Assembly (NCBI RefSeq): GCF_036488675.1
Contig: NZ_CP133152.1
Location: 1,488,001 to 1,552,000 of the forward strand
DNA length: 64,000 nt
DNA from: Sinorhizobium chiapasense
GTDB taxonomy: Bacteria > Pseudomonadota > Alphaproteobacteria > Rhizobiales > Rhizobiaceae
Reading direction: 5' to 3'
The notes under the pieces are model-generated. The model was not told where the DNA came from and did not search any database. It saw only the letters and a program-made list of their open reading frames with translations. The translations under genes and the position numbers were made by a program. Below are positions 23,156 to 32,000 of this stretch, piece by piece. Position 1 is the stretch's first letter, and each line of letters opens with the position of its first letter.

Positions 23156-24627
23156 TTGAGGTACCAGCCCCATTTCTCGCCGGCGGCAAAGCGGGTGATC
23201 TGCTTGGTCTCGAGATAGTTCTCGAGCCCCCAGCGGCCGAGTTCACGACCAATACCCGACTCCTTGTAGCCGCCCCAAGGCGCTTCGGTGAAGGTCGGCT
23301 GCGAGCAGTTGATCCAGACAATGCCGGCGCGGAAGGCGGCGGCAACCCGGTCGGCTCGGACGTCGTCCTTCGACATCACTGCCGCAGCCAGCCCGAAGCG
23401 GGAATCGTTCGCAAGCTCGATTGCCTCCTCTTCCATCGAGAAAGGCCGGATGCAGACGACGGGACCGAAGATTTCCTCGCGCCAGGCGTCACTCTCCAGC
23501 GGCACGTCGGTCAGGATCGTCGGCTCAAGATAATAACCCTTGTCGAATCCTTCCGGTCGTATGCCGCCGCAGGCGATGGTCGCACCGGCAGCCTTTGCCG
23601 CCTCGATCGCGGCGAGCACTTGTTCATACTGCCGTTTCGACACGAGTGGCCCGAGAAGCACGCCCTCCTCGAGGCCGTTTCCGATCCTGATCTTCTTCGT
23701 CTCCTCGACGAGGCGCGCCAGCAGACGATCGTAGATGCCTTCCTGGACAAGGACCCGCGACGTCGCCGAGCAGACCTGACCCTGGTTCCAGAAGATGCCG
23801 AACATGATCCATTCGACCGCCTCTTCGATGTCTGCATCGTCGAAAACGACGAAGGGCGACTTGCCGCCGAGCTCGAGGCTGACGCGCTTGATGTCGCGGG
23901 CCGCGGCCGCCATGATCTTCGAGCCGACCGGGCCGGATCCGGTGAAGGCGAGCTTGTCGACCCCCTTATGATCGATGAGCGCCTGACCGGCGACCGAGCC
24001 CGCCCCGGTGACGATGTTGAGGACGCCCGGCGGCAGACCCGCCTCGTCCGCGATCGCGGCGAGTTCGAGCGCCGTCAACGAGGTGACTTCCGCCGGCTTC
24101 AAGACGACCGTGCAGCCGGCGGCAAGCGCGGGAGCAACCTTCCAGGCGGCCATGAGAAGCGGGTAGTTCCAGGGGATGATCGCACCGGCAACGCCGATCG
24201 GCTCCTTGACCGCCTTCGAGGTAAAGCGGGCGTCGGGAAGCGCGATCGGCTCTTCGGGACTGTTGTCGAGCTCATCGGCCAGCCCGGCGTAGTAGTCGAA
24301 ACAGCCGGCGGCGTCGGCGATATCCCAGTCCGCCTCCGGAAACGGCTTGCCGTTGTCGATCACTTCGAGGCGGGCGATTTCCGCCTGACGGGCGCGGATG
24401 CCCTCGGCGATGGCGCGCAGGTATTTTGCTCTTTGGGCGCCGGACAGCTTCGGCCAGCCATCCTTGTCGAAGGCGCGGCGCGCCGCCTTTACCGCAACAT
24501 CGACGTCTTCCGCCGTTGCCGCGGCGATCTTGTGGATCACTTCCTCCGTCGCCGGATTGACGACGTCGAACGTCCTGCCGTTCGCGGCCGCCGTCCATTT
24601 TCCGTCGATGTAGAGTTCGCTGCGCAT
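23152..24627 (-). CDS. Aldehyde dehydrogenase (candidate alpha-ketoglutarate semialdehyde or betaine aldehyde type)
   Basis: A 491-residue NAD(P)+-dependent aldehyde dehydrogenase of normal length. Catalytic motifs are LELGGKSP (general-base Glu) and NQGQVCSATSR (nucleophilic Cys); the cofactor-binding FTGSGPVGSKIM is also present. Overall it looks like the BetB-type subfamily. In hydroxyproline catabolism the step after the HypD deaminase is oxidation of 2-oxoglutarate semialdehyde, and the gene position fits that role. This substrate is inferred from context only. Confidence 0.85.
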   Translation of the reverse strand: MRSELYIDGKWTAAANGRTFDVVNPATEEVIHKIAAATAEDVDVAVKAARRAFDKDGWPKLSGAQRAKYLRAIAEGIRARQAEIARLEVIDNGKPFPEADWDIADAAGCFDYYAGLADELDNSPEEPIALPDARFTSKAVKEPIGVAGAIIPWNYPLLMAAWKVAPALAAGCTVVLKPAEVTSLTALELAAIADEAGLPPGVLNIVTGAGSVAGQALIDHKGVDKLAFTGSGPVGSKIMAAAARDIKRVSLELGGKSPFVVFDDADIEEAVEWIMFGIFWNQGQVCSATSRVLVQEGIYDRLLARLVEETKKIRIGNGLEEGVLLGPLVSKRQYEQVLAAIEAAKAAGATIACGGIRPEGFDKGYYLEPTILTDVPLESDAWREEIFGPVVCIRPFSMEEEAIELANDSRFGLAAAVMSKDDVRADRVAAAFRAGIVWINCSQPTFTEAPWGGYKESGIGRELGRWGLENYLETKQITRFAAGEKWGWYLK

Positions 24628-24657
24628 TGTTCGCTCCGTTGATTCCCACGCTGGCCG

Positions 24658-25908
24658 TCAGAATCGGTCGACGCGGTATGGTTTGAGATCGATCGGGGGC
24701 TGGACGCCCGTCACGAGATCGGCGATGAGCCTCCCGGTCGTCGCCGCATAAGTGAGGCCCAGATGCCCGTGGCCGGTCGCGTAGAAGACGCCGCGGTGTT
24801 TCGCGGAAGGGCCGATGATCGGCACCGTATCGGGAAGTGCCGGGCGATGGCCCATCCACTCCATCGCTTTCTCCGCCCGAAGATCCGGCAGGGCCTCTTG
24901 CGCCCGTTTGACCAGCACTTTTGCCCGCCGGTAGTCCGGCGCCGCTTCGAGCCCGGCCAATTCCACCGTGCCGCCGACGCGGATGCCGCCGGCCGTTGGG
25001 GTCACCATGAAGGCGCGCGCCGGCCAGATGATCGAATGGCGCATCGAAATGCCCGGCGCCATGATCTGCGTGTGGTAGCCGCGCTCGGTCTCGAGCGGGA
25101 TCGGCTCGCCGAGCAGCCGCGCCATCCTGCCGGTATAGGCGCCGGCGCAAAGCACGATCTGAGACGCGGCGATCGAACGACCATCCTTCAGGCGAAGGGC
25201 CTTGACGCGATCACCGTGATCGAAGCCGACGACCTCGCCTCGCTCGATCCTGCCGCCGAGCGCCAGAAGAGCCTCGGCGAGCTTCACGACCAATTGATAA
25301 GGGTCGCGAATGGAGCGGTTGTCGGGGAACAGTACCGCCTTGGCGATCTTCGGCGTCAGTGCGGGTTCCAGGTCGCGGATGGCTTTCCCGCTCAGGATCT
25401 CATGGCGGAAGCCGAACCACTCTAGAACCTCGACATGCTCTCGGTCCGCCTTGAACTCGGCCTCGTCCGCATAGAGGCTGAGGCACCCCTCCTTGGTCAG
25501 CATGCCGGTGAGGCCCGTCGCTTTCAGCAGTGGATCAAGATCCTCATAAACGCGATGGCACAGCACCGCGCCCGCCGTCTCCAGTTCCCTGACCCGCGAG
25601 GGCCGGCTCGCCGCCAGAAAACGCAGGAACCAGGGGACGAGCTTCGGCATATAGGAGGGCCGGATCCGCACCGGCCCTTCCCGGTCGAGCAGCCACTTCG
25701 GCATCTGCGCCCAGACGCCCGGCCGCGAGGCGGGCATGAACTCGGTGACCGCGATCGACGCCATGTTCCCGTAAGACGCGCCCTTGCCGGGGCCTTCTCT
25801 GTCGAGCAGCACCACGCTCTTCCCGCGGCGCTGCAAGTCGTAGGCAATCGTCGTGCCGATGATGCCGGCGCCTACGACAATGACAGGACCCTCGCTATTG
25901 CTCGTCAT
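24658..25908 (-). CDS. FAD-dependent D-amino acid (D-hydroxyproline) dehydrogenase, DadA/HypO-like
   Basis: A 416-residue DAO-family flavoprotein with an N-terminal VIVVGAGIIGTTIAYDLQ fold (residues 9-26) and the terminal FAD contact YATGHGHLGLTYAATTG. The RPALPDTVPIIG segment is typical of DadA-like dehydrogenases. In the hydroxyproline pathway the enzyme oxidises cis-4-hydroxy-D-proline to pyrroline-4-hydroxy-2-carboxylate, passing electrons to the membrane chain. I favour ATG 25908 after GAGAAAAG over the longer start at 25935. It lies between the HypD-like and ALDH genes. Confidence 0.83.
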   Translation of the reverse strand: MTSNSEGPVIVVGAGIIGTTIAYDLQRRGKSVVLLDREGPGKGASYGNMASIAVTEFMPASRPGVWAQMPKWLLDREGPVRIRPSYMPKLVPWFLRFLAASRPSRVRELETAGAVLCHRVYEDLDPLLKATGLTGMLTKEGCLSLYADEAEFKADREHVEVLEWFGFRHEILSGKAIRDLEPALTPKIAKAVLFPDNRSIRDPYQLVVKLAEALLALGGRIERGEVVGFDHGDRVKALRLKDGRSIAASQIVLCAGAYTGRMARLLGEPIPLETERGYHTQIMAPGISMRHSIIWPARAFMVTPTAGGIRVGGTVELAGLEAAPDYRRAKVLVKRAQEALPDLRAEKAMEWMGHRPALPDTVPIIGPSAKHRGVFYATGHGHLGLTYAATTGRLIADLVTGVQPPIDLKPYRVDRF

Positions 25909-26073
25909 TTTTCTTTTCTCGGTGTGGTGCGGCAATCAAACCGTGGTCATCCAGGTGTCGGCCACCGTGAAGCTCTCGGGATAGGATCGCTCGGGTCCTT
26001 ACTGTCGAGGCGCCGCTTCCTGATCGCCGAACGGCCAAGAAACAGCGCATTGACAAGCGATGACCGGTTCCGA

Positions 26074-26952
26074 TTACCAGTTCAGGATCGGCTCCATAGC
26101 GGTGCGGAACTCAGCCTTTTCATCGTCGGTCAGCGGCCCCAGTGGCGCGCGGCACTCACCCATGGGCAAGCCCTGAAGCTCGCAGCCATACTTGATCTTC
26201 TGCACGAACTTGCCGCTTTCGAGGATGTTCATCGCGCGGTAGAGCGTTTTCATCAGCGCGCGCGCCTTGTCGAGATCACCGGAACGGAACGTTCGGTCGA
26301 GATCGCAGCATGCCTTGGCCATGCAGTTCGCCGGCCCGCAGATCCAGCTCTCCGCACCCCAGAACATGAAGTCGAGCGCAATGTCGTCCGATCCGGACAC
26401 CAGTTGGATGCGGCCGTCGTAGCGGCTGGCGATGTCGATCGCGCGCTGCAATACCCCTGAGCTTTCCTTGATCCCCATCACGCGCGGATTGTCGGCGAAA
26501 TGGTCCATCAGCTCGAAACTGATGTCCGAACCATCCTTGGCCGGATAGGAATAGAGGACCAGGTTCACATCCACGGCATCGAGCACGCTTTCGTAATGCC
26601 GGATCAGTTCGGCTTGCGTCGGCCGGGTGTAGAACGGCGGGGCGAGCAGCACAGTGTCATAGCCGATCTCTTTGGCGATTGCCGTCTGCTCGATGACTTC
26701 GCGGGTGGCGGGCGCATTGGTGCCGGCGATCAGAATTTCGCCCGGTTTGGCAAAATCCTTGACGAACTGCAGCACATCGCGGCGCTCTTCCTTGGACTGG
26801 CTGAAATACTCTCCGGTCGACCCGTTCGGAACCCAGCCGGTGACCCCGGCATCACGCAGATGGGTCAGAAGCTTTTCGAAAGCCTTGAAGTCGACCCTGT
26901 TGCTCGCGTCGAACGGGGTGATAAGGGCGGGCATGACGCCAGAGAGTTTCAT
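26074..26952 (-). CDS. Dihydrodipicolinate synthase family protein, candidate pyrroline-4-hydroxy-2-carboxylate deaminase
   Basis: A 292-residue class I aldolase-like enzyme. It opens GVMPALITPFD, has the Gly-Ser-Thr-Gly-Glu block WVPNGSTGEY, the active-site Tyr in LYSYPAK and the Schiff-base Lys in VMGIKESSG. HypD deaminases of hydroxyproline catabolism belong to this family. AGGAGA precedes ATG 26952. It follows the two permease genes and precedes the D-amino-acid dehydrogenase, as expected for the pathway. KdgA-like or N-acetylneuraminate lyase-like activities cannot be excluded. Confidence 0.82.
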   Translation of the reverse strand: MKLSGVMPALITPFDASNRVDFKAFEKLLTHLRDAGVTGWVPNGSTGEYFSQSKEERRDVLQFVKDFAKPGEILIAGTNAPATREVIEQTAIAKEIGYDTVLLAPPFYTRPTQAELIRHYESVLDAVDVNLVLYSYPAKDGSDISFELMDHFADNPRVMGIKESSGVLQRAIDIASRYDGRIQLVSGSDDIALDFMFWGAESWICGPANCMAKACCDLDRTFRSGDLDKARALMKTLYRAMNILESGKFVQKIKYGCELQGLPMGECRAPLGPLTDDEKAEFRTAMEPILNW

Positions 26953-26980
26953 GGAATATCTCCTTTCGAAAGATTTCGAT

Positions 26981-27646
26981 TCAGATCGCGAGTTTGGCGA
27001 GCACGCGCCGCTCGACGAGCGTGACGGCACGGGTCAGCGGAAACGCGATGACGAAATAGATGAGAGCGACGACCGTGAGTACCTCGATAGGTCGCGCCGT
27101 ATTGTTGGAAATGTTCTGACCGACGAACATCAGGTCGGCCATGCCGACGGCGGAGACCAGCGCGCTTTCCTTGAACAGGCTGACGCAGTTGGAGAGCAGC
27201 GTCGGGACGGCGCGGAGCACCGCCTGCGGCAGGATGACGTTCGCCACTTGAACGCGGCGCGAAAGGCCCAGTGCAACGCAGGCGTCGAGCTGCTCCGGCC
27301 CGATTGATTTCAGCGAAGCCCGGAAGGTCTCGCTGGTGATCGCGCCCATATAGAGGGTGAGAGCGATCACACCGGAGGTGAGGTTGGAGAGCTCGACGCC
27401 GAGGATCAGCGGCAGGCAGAAGAAGATCCAGAAGAGCTGGACGAGCACCGGCGTTCCGCGGAAGAACTCGACATAGACGCTGGAGACCGCGCGCAGGATC
27501 GTGCTGCGCGAGGTCCGGGCGAGGCCGATAAGGAAACCGAGACTGCAGCCGAGAACAATGCAGATCAGCGTCAGCTTGATCGTCATCCAGAGACCGAGCG
27601 CGAGCGCTTCCTGGAAGCGAAGGACGATGGAGAAGTCGAGAGCCAT
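26981..27646 (-). CDS. Amino acid ABC transporter permease 2 (HisM/GlnP type)
   Basis: A 221-residue inner-membrane permease of the polar amino acid family, with about five helices and the EAA loop PEQLDACVALGLSRRVQVANVILPQAVLRAVP. AGGAGAAGA lies just before ATG 27646. Paired with the permease at 27658-28320. Ligand presumed hydroxyproline or a related imino acid. Confidence 0.88.
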   Translation of the reverse strand: MALDFSIVLRFQEALALGLWMTIKLTLICIVLGCSLGFLIGLARTSRSTILRAVSSVYVEFFRGTPVLVQLFWIFFCLPLILGVELSNLTSGVIALTLYMGAITSETFRASLKSIGPEQLDACVALGLSRRVQVANVILPQAVLRAVPTLLSNCVSLFKESALVSAVGMADLMFVGQNISNNTARPIEVLTVVALIYFVIAFPLTRAVTLVERRVLAKLAI

Positions 27647-27657
27647 TAGTCTTCTCC

Positions 27658-28320
27658 TCAGCTCATCATCAGTTGGCGGCGGCGTTCGAGGTAGCCGACG
27701 ATCTGTGAGACGGGGAACGAGACGGCGAAGTAGACCAGCGCGACGATGGTGAAGGTCTCGATCGGCCGATAGGTCTCGGTTGCAAGCGTCTTCGCCTGGT
27801 ACATGAGGTCCTGCACGGCGACGATGGCGACCAGCGCGGTTTGCTGGAAGATGCCGATGCCATTGGTGAGCAGGACCGGTATCGACGCTCGGACCGCGGT
27901 CGGCAGCACGATATGGAGGGTGCGCTGCAGCGGATTGAGACCGAGCGCGATACCGGCATCGAGCTGTTCGCGCGGAACGGCCTGGATTGCGGCACGATAG
28001 GCCTCGGCGTTGAAGGCCATCAGGTTGAGGCCGAGCGCCAGGATGCCCATCGTCATCGAGCCGAGAAAGACGTTGAACAGCATCGGCACGCAATAGAAGA
28101 ACCAGACGATCTGCACGATCGCCGGCGTGCAGCGGAAGAATTCGACGAAGAGCATGGCCGGCAGCCGGACCGGTGCAAAGCGGTTCATGATGAGCAGCGC
28201 CAGCGGAAAGCCGAGCACGACGCCGATGAGATTGGCGGCGACCGTCAGTTGCAGCGTCACGATCAGTCCGTCCCAAAGAGGACCGAAGGAGATCGACTGG
28301 AAGTCGAAAGAATAGCCCAT
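27658..28320 (-). CDS. Amino acid ABC transporter permease 1 (HisQ/GlnP type)
   Basis: A 220-residue polar amino acid permease with the EAA loop REQLDAGIALGLNPLQRTLHIVLPTAVRASIP. It shares size and layout with the other permease 11 bases downstream, the usual heterodimer. It lies between the ATPase and second permease genes of the same operon. Confidence 0.88.
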   Translation of the reverse strand: MGYSFDFQSISFGPLWDGLIVTLQLTVAANLIGVVLGFPLALLIMNRFAPVRLPAMLFVEFFRCTPAIVQIVWFFYCVPMLFNVFLGSMTMGILALGLNLMAFNAEAYRAAIQAVPREQLDAGIALGLNPLQRTLHIVLPTAVRASIPVLLTNGIGIFQQTALVAIVAVQDLMYQAKTLATETYRPIETFTIVALVYFAVSFPVSQIVGYLERRRQLMMS

Positions 28321-28329
28321 CTTCCCCTC

Positions 28330-29109
28330 CTAATGCCGGATATGGAAGACGCGATCGATGAACTCGCGGGTGCGCTCTTCCCTGGGCGAGCCGAGCACCT
28401 GCTCCGGCGGTCCATCCTCGACGACCACGCCGCCGGCGCAGAAGATCACGCGTGAGGCAATGTTCTTCGCAAACCACATGTCGTGGGTGACGATCATCAT
28501 CGGCATATCTTGGGCGGCAAGCTGCAGGATGACCTGCTCGACTTCGGCGACGAGTTCGGGATCGAGCGCCGACGTCACCTCGTCGAAGAGCATCAGCTTC
28601 GGATCGAGCATCAGGGCGCGGGCGATCGCCACGCGCTGTTTCTGCCCGCCGGAGAGTTGCGCCGGATAAGCGCCCGCCTTCGCGCCGAGGCCGAAGCGCT
28701 CGAGCAGCGCCTGGGCACGCTTGGTGGCGCTCGCCTTGTTTTCTCCTCTGACCTTGCAGGGCGCGAGGATCAGGTTCTGGATGACGGTGAGGTGCGGGAA
28801 CAGCGTGTAGTGCTGGAACACCATGCCGATCGACCGGCGCACCTCGGTGTCGATCACGGTCTTCCTGTCGGCTCCCGCCGAGGATATGTAGGGCTTGCCG
28901 CCGAAGCTGATCGAGCCGCTGTCGATCTTCTCCAGCCCCATCATGACGCGCAGCAGCGTGCTCTTGCCGCCGCCGCTCGGGCCGATCACCACGACCCGTT
29001 CGCCGGGCTTCATCTCGATGTCCAATCCCTTGAGCACCTGGATATGCGGCCCGTAGCTCTTGTGAAGGGACTGGATTTTGACAAGGGGGGCACTGAAGGA
29101 CATGGTCAT
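28330..29109 (-). CDS. Amino acid ABC transporter ATPase (HisP/GlnQ type)
   Basis: A 259-residue ATPase. Walker A is VIGPSGGGKSTLL, the Q-loop is MVFQHYTLFPH, the signature is LSGGQKQRVAIARAL and Walker B is LMLFDEVTSALDPEL, the PAAT-family pattern. The start is uncertain: ATG 29109, ATG 29103 and GTG 29121 are in frame and none has a strong ribosome site. It couples to the two permeases downstream and the binding protein upstream. Confidence 0.87.
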   Translation of the reverse strand: MTMSFSAPLVKIQSLHKSYGPHIQVLKGLDIEMKPGERVVVIGPSGGGKSTLLRVMMGLEKIDSGSISFGGKPYISSAGADRKTVIDTEVRRSIGMVFQHYTLFPHLTVIQNLILAPCKVRGENKASATKRAQALLERFGLGAKAGAYPAQLSGGQKQRVAIARALMLDPKLMLFDEVTSALDPELVAEVEQVILQLAAQDMPMMIVTHDMWFAKNIASRVIFCAGGVVVEDGPPEQVLGSPREERTREFIDRVFHIRH

Positions 29110-29182
29110 TGCCGATCTCACTGGTCAAAGGAGGGGATGAGAGTGGCCGGGCAAACGGTGGCCGCGCCCGGCCAGGCTACCG

Positions 29183-30022
29183 TTACTGCGTGCTCTTCAG
29201 CACCTGATCGACGGCCTTGCGGATCAGTTCGTCCACGTGACCGGTCGCGACCTTCTCTTCGAGGAAGATGTTGACCACTTCGACGTCGGCCGTCGAAAGC
29301 TGGTGCGGCAGGCCAAAGGCGACACCCTGCTTCGCCAGCGCCGGCTTCGGGTTGAGCGCGACCGCCCAGTCAGGGTTCGATTGGGTGAAAAGCTGATTGG
29401 TGTCGGAGGCATCGACGAGGATGTCCGCCCGTCTGGAGACCACCGCCAGACGCGTCTCGTCATTGCCAGGCAGACGCAGGATGGTTGCGTTTTTCACGGC
29501 GGCGGTGATCGCCTTGTCCTGTGCGGTGCCGGACATGACCGCCAGCGTCACGTCCTTCTTGTCGATGTCGGCGACCGAGGTCGCACCGCTCGGCACCTTC
29601 GGGTTCTCCTTATTGTAGGCGAGCGAGATCTGGTACTCCATTGCCGGAATGGAGAACTGCACGGCCATGGCGCGGGCCGGCGTCCTGTTCAGCGCGAGCG
29701 AGACGTCCCATTTGCCCGCCTGCAGACCGGCGACAATGTTGTCCCAGGTCGTATCCACGAATTCCGGCTTGACCTTCAGGACATCGGCGAATTCGCGGCA
29801 CAGATCGGCGAAGAAGCCCGAATACTCGCCCGTTGCCGGGTCACGCATGACATAGGGCGGGGCGACGGCCGCGCCGCAACGAAGGACACCTGCCTTCTGC
29901 ACGCCTTGCCAATAGCCATCGGCCGTTTGGGCGGAAGCAACGGTGGTTGAAAGACCAGTGATCAGGGCAAGCGCAGGCAGCGCCCGCAGCAGGGGCGAAA
30001 GCATCTTCGACAGCATCGTCAT
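29183..30022 (-). CDS. Amino acid ABC transporter substrate-binding protein
   Basis: A 279-residue periplasmic binding protein of family 3 with a signal peptide (residues 1-31, ending TVASAQ) and the blocks VLRCGAAVAPPYVMRD, YSGFFADLCREFADVL and WDVSLALNRTPARA. AGAGGAA precedes ATG 30022. First gene of the minus-strand operon, divergent from the GntR regulator across a 193-base spacer with a duplicated operator. Confidence 0.88.
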   Translation of the reverse strand: MTMLSKMLSPLLRALPALALITGLSTTVASAQTADGYWQGVQKAGVLRCGAAVAPPYVMRDPATGEYSGFFADLCREFADVLKVKPEFVDTTWDNIVAGLQAGKWDVSLALNRTPARAMAVQFSIPAMEYQISLAYNKENPKVPSGATSVADIDKKDVTLAVMSGTAQDKAITAAVKNATILRLPGNDETRLAVVSRRADILVDASDTNQLFTQSNPDWAVALNPKPALAKQGVAFGLPHQLSTADVEVVNIFLEEKVATGHVDELIRKAVDQVLKSTQ

Positions 30023-30089
30023 TTCCTCTGTTTGACGTGCGCGTAACGCGCGGTTCCTCTCGTCGGCTTTCAGCCGATCTTGGCTTTTG

Positions 30090-30137
30090 TGTCGTCTTCG
30101 TGTCGACACAATGATTAATGTCGTCTTAGTGTCGACA
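30090..30137. promoter_or_regulatory. Duplicated operator between the transporter operon and the GntR gene
   Basis: Two copies of TGTCGTCTTnGTGTCGACA (30090-30108 and 30119-30137) occur in direct repeat, offset by 29 bases, with only one base differing. Each contains the self-complementary TGTCGACA. They lie in the divergent spacer, the natural site for the adjacent GntR/FCD repressor to control both arms. Confidence 0.65.
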
Positions 30138-30215
30138 AAGTCAAGCGGAAAAATTACATTGTCAGCGCAGGACCGATCTGGCCTTATGCGTCCGGATGAC
30201 GGGAAAGGGACCTAA

Positions 30216-30935
30216 GTGTCTGACGAAGCAGAAACCAAGCGAGCCAAAGGTACGGGCTGGAAAAGCGTCTACGAGACGTTGAGAAACGAGATCCTGGCGC
30301 TGACGCTCGCCCCCGGCCAGCTCCTTGACGAGAACACGCTGGCCGAACGGTTCGATATGTCCCGCTCGCCCGTCCGCGAAGCGTTGATCCGGCTCGCCGG
30401 CGAGGAGCTGGTCGTCACACTATCGAACCGCAGCACGATCGTGGCACCGATCGAAGTCGCAACGTTTCCGAAATATGTGGAGGCGCTCGACATCGCGCAG
30501 CGCATGAACACCCGCCTTGCGGCGGAGCTCAGGACCGATGCCGACCTGAAGGCCATCGCCAAGCGCCAGAAGGAATTCGAGGCGGCCGTGAAAACCGGAA
30601 ATCACCTTCAGATGTCCGAGGCGAACAAGCAGTTCCATATGGCGATCGCCAGGGCCGGCAAGAATCCATATCTCGCGTCCTTCTACGAGCGGCTCCTCAA
30701 CCAGGGCCAGCGGATGCTGCATCTCCATTTCGAGTATCTGGAGCGGTCGCACGAAGGTTACCTGTTGACCGACGAGCACAACCTGATGCTCGAGGCGATC
30801 CGGGCGAAGAATGTCGATCTCGCCGACGAACTGGCCCATGCCCATACGCGCCAGTTCCAGCAGAACTTCATCAATTTCATGCGCGAGAACTACACGACGG
30901 ATGTATCACTCGGGCGGCGGAAGGCAGCGGAATAG
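30216..30935 (+). CDS. GntR family transcriptional regulator (FCD type), candidate hydroxyproline repressor
   Basis: A 239-residue regulator. The winged helix-turn-helix is at about residues 15-80 (ENTLAERFDMSRSPVREALIRLAGEELV), followed by an all-helical FCD ligand domain with the metal-type residues of that fold (NKQFHMAI, DEHNLMLEAI). The start is GTG 30216 after GAAAGGG. It is divergent from the hydroxyproline-type operon and immediately followed by the reductase gene (no spacer), so it probably controls both through the repeats at 30090-30137. Confidence 0.87.
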   Translation: MSDEAETKRAKGTGWKSVYETLRNEILALTLAPGQLLDENTLAERFDMSRSPVREALIRLAGEELVVTLSNRSTIVAPIEVATFPKYVEALDIAQRMNTRLAAELRTDADLKAIAKRQKEFEAAVKTGNHLQMSEANKQFHMAIARAGKNPYLASFYERLLNQGQRMLHLHFEYLERSHEGYLLTDEHNLMLEAIRAKNVDLADELAHAHTRQFQQNFINFMRENYTTDVSLGRRKAAE

Positions 30936-31703
30936 ATGCGTATCGGTTTCGTCGGCACAGGTGCGATTACCGAGGCGATGGTGACAGGCATCGTCGGCGC
31001 CGGGCTTGGTGTGACGGAGATCCACGTCTCGCCTCGCAATCGGGAGATTGCCGCCCGGCTCGCCAGCCGGTTTCCTTCGGTGCGGATCGCCAAGGACAAC
31101 CAGAAAGTGGTCGATGCGGCGGACATCCTGTTTCTCGCGATTCGGCCGCAGATCGCAGAAGAGGTGATCGGCGGACTCACATTCCGGAAGGACCAGACAG
31201 TCGTCAGCGTCGTCGCGGCGACGGATCGTTCCAAGCTCCTGAGCTGGATCAAGGAGAACGTGAACCTCACGCAGGCGATCCCGCTGCCCTTCGTCGCCGA
31301 ACGGGAAGGCGTGACCGCAATCTACCCGCCCCACGCCGAGATCGCAGCCATCTTCGCCGCGCTCGGCAGCGCCGTCGAATGCGAGACGAAAGAGGAATAC
31401 GACCTGCTCGCCGTCGCCAGCGCGCTGATGGGCACGTATTTCGGGATCCTCGACCGGGCGACCAGCTGGATGGCGCAAAAGGGCATGGCGAGCGAGAAGG
31501 CACGTGCCTATCTGGCGCCGCTCTTTGCCCGCCTTGCGCAGACGGCTGTCAGGACTGGTCAAACGCCGCTCGACATTCTAAGACGCGAGTTTTCGACGCC
31601 GGGCGGTTTGAATGAGCAGATGTTCGAAGACTTCCATCGTAGCGGCGGAAGTCAAGCATTGATCGGCGCCCTCGAACGCGTGCTGGAGCGCGTTCGAGGC
31701 TAG
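30936..31703 (+). CDS. Pyrroline-5-carboxylate reductase-like protein
   Basis: A 255-residue NAD(P)H-dependent reductase with the N-terminal fold IGFVGTGAITEAM and the C-terminal family block REFSTPGGLNEQ. Its ATG begins directly after the GntR stop. Genuine ProC enzymes have TSPGGTT, so this is a divergent paralogue; reduction of a pyrroline intermediate of hydroxyproline or proline breakdown is plausible but unproven. Confidence 0.8.
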   Translation: MRIGFVGTGAITEAMVTGIVGAGLGVTEIHVSPRNREIAARLASRFPSVRIAKDNQKVVDAADILFLAIRPQIAEEVIGGLTFRKDQTVVSVVAATDRSKLLSWIKENVNLTQAIPLPFVAEREGVTAIYPPHAEIAAIFAALGSAVECETKEEYDLLAVASALMGTYFGILDRATSWMAQKGMASEKARAYLAPLFARLAQTAVRTGQTPLDILRREFSTPGGLNEQMFEDFHRSGGSQALIGALERVLERVRG

Positions 31704-32000
31704 AAAACGCCGCTCAGCGATGGGGTTCGCGGAGCTCCGGCCGCAACCCCCGGCATGTTCCGGTAGCTCTGATTGGACGTAGGAAGCGCCGGATCGACAT
31801 CACGCCGATACCGGCAGCCCGAGGTGGGCGCTCACAGGAATGCTGGTTCGGATCTATCCGGGGTTCTGGAAAGCAAAATTTAACCATAGTTGTCCATCTT
31901 ATCTCCATCAGTCGTCATGAGGGGACAATCCGGAAGTCGCGCAGCGGTGGCCGCTCGCCGGCCTGAGGGCCTTTTGCGTGATTTTCTGGCTTGATTTGCG
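31704..32000. other. Spacer with no recognised feature
   Basis: A 297-base gap before the transpeptidase-like gene. No ribosome-site-backed frame, strong hairpin or known repeat was seen; it should contain that gene's promoter. Confidence 0.4.

Noticed and set aside
26981..29128. A 715-codon minus-strand frame covering ATPase, permease 1 and permease 2
   Set aside because: Only its last 221 codons (from ATG 27646) are the true permease frame; the rest is an Arg/Asp-rich shadow of the ATPase and permease 1 genes in another frame.
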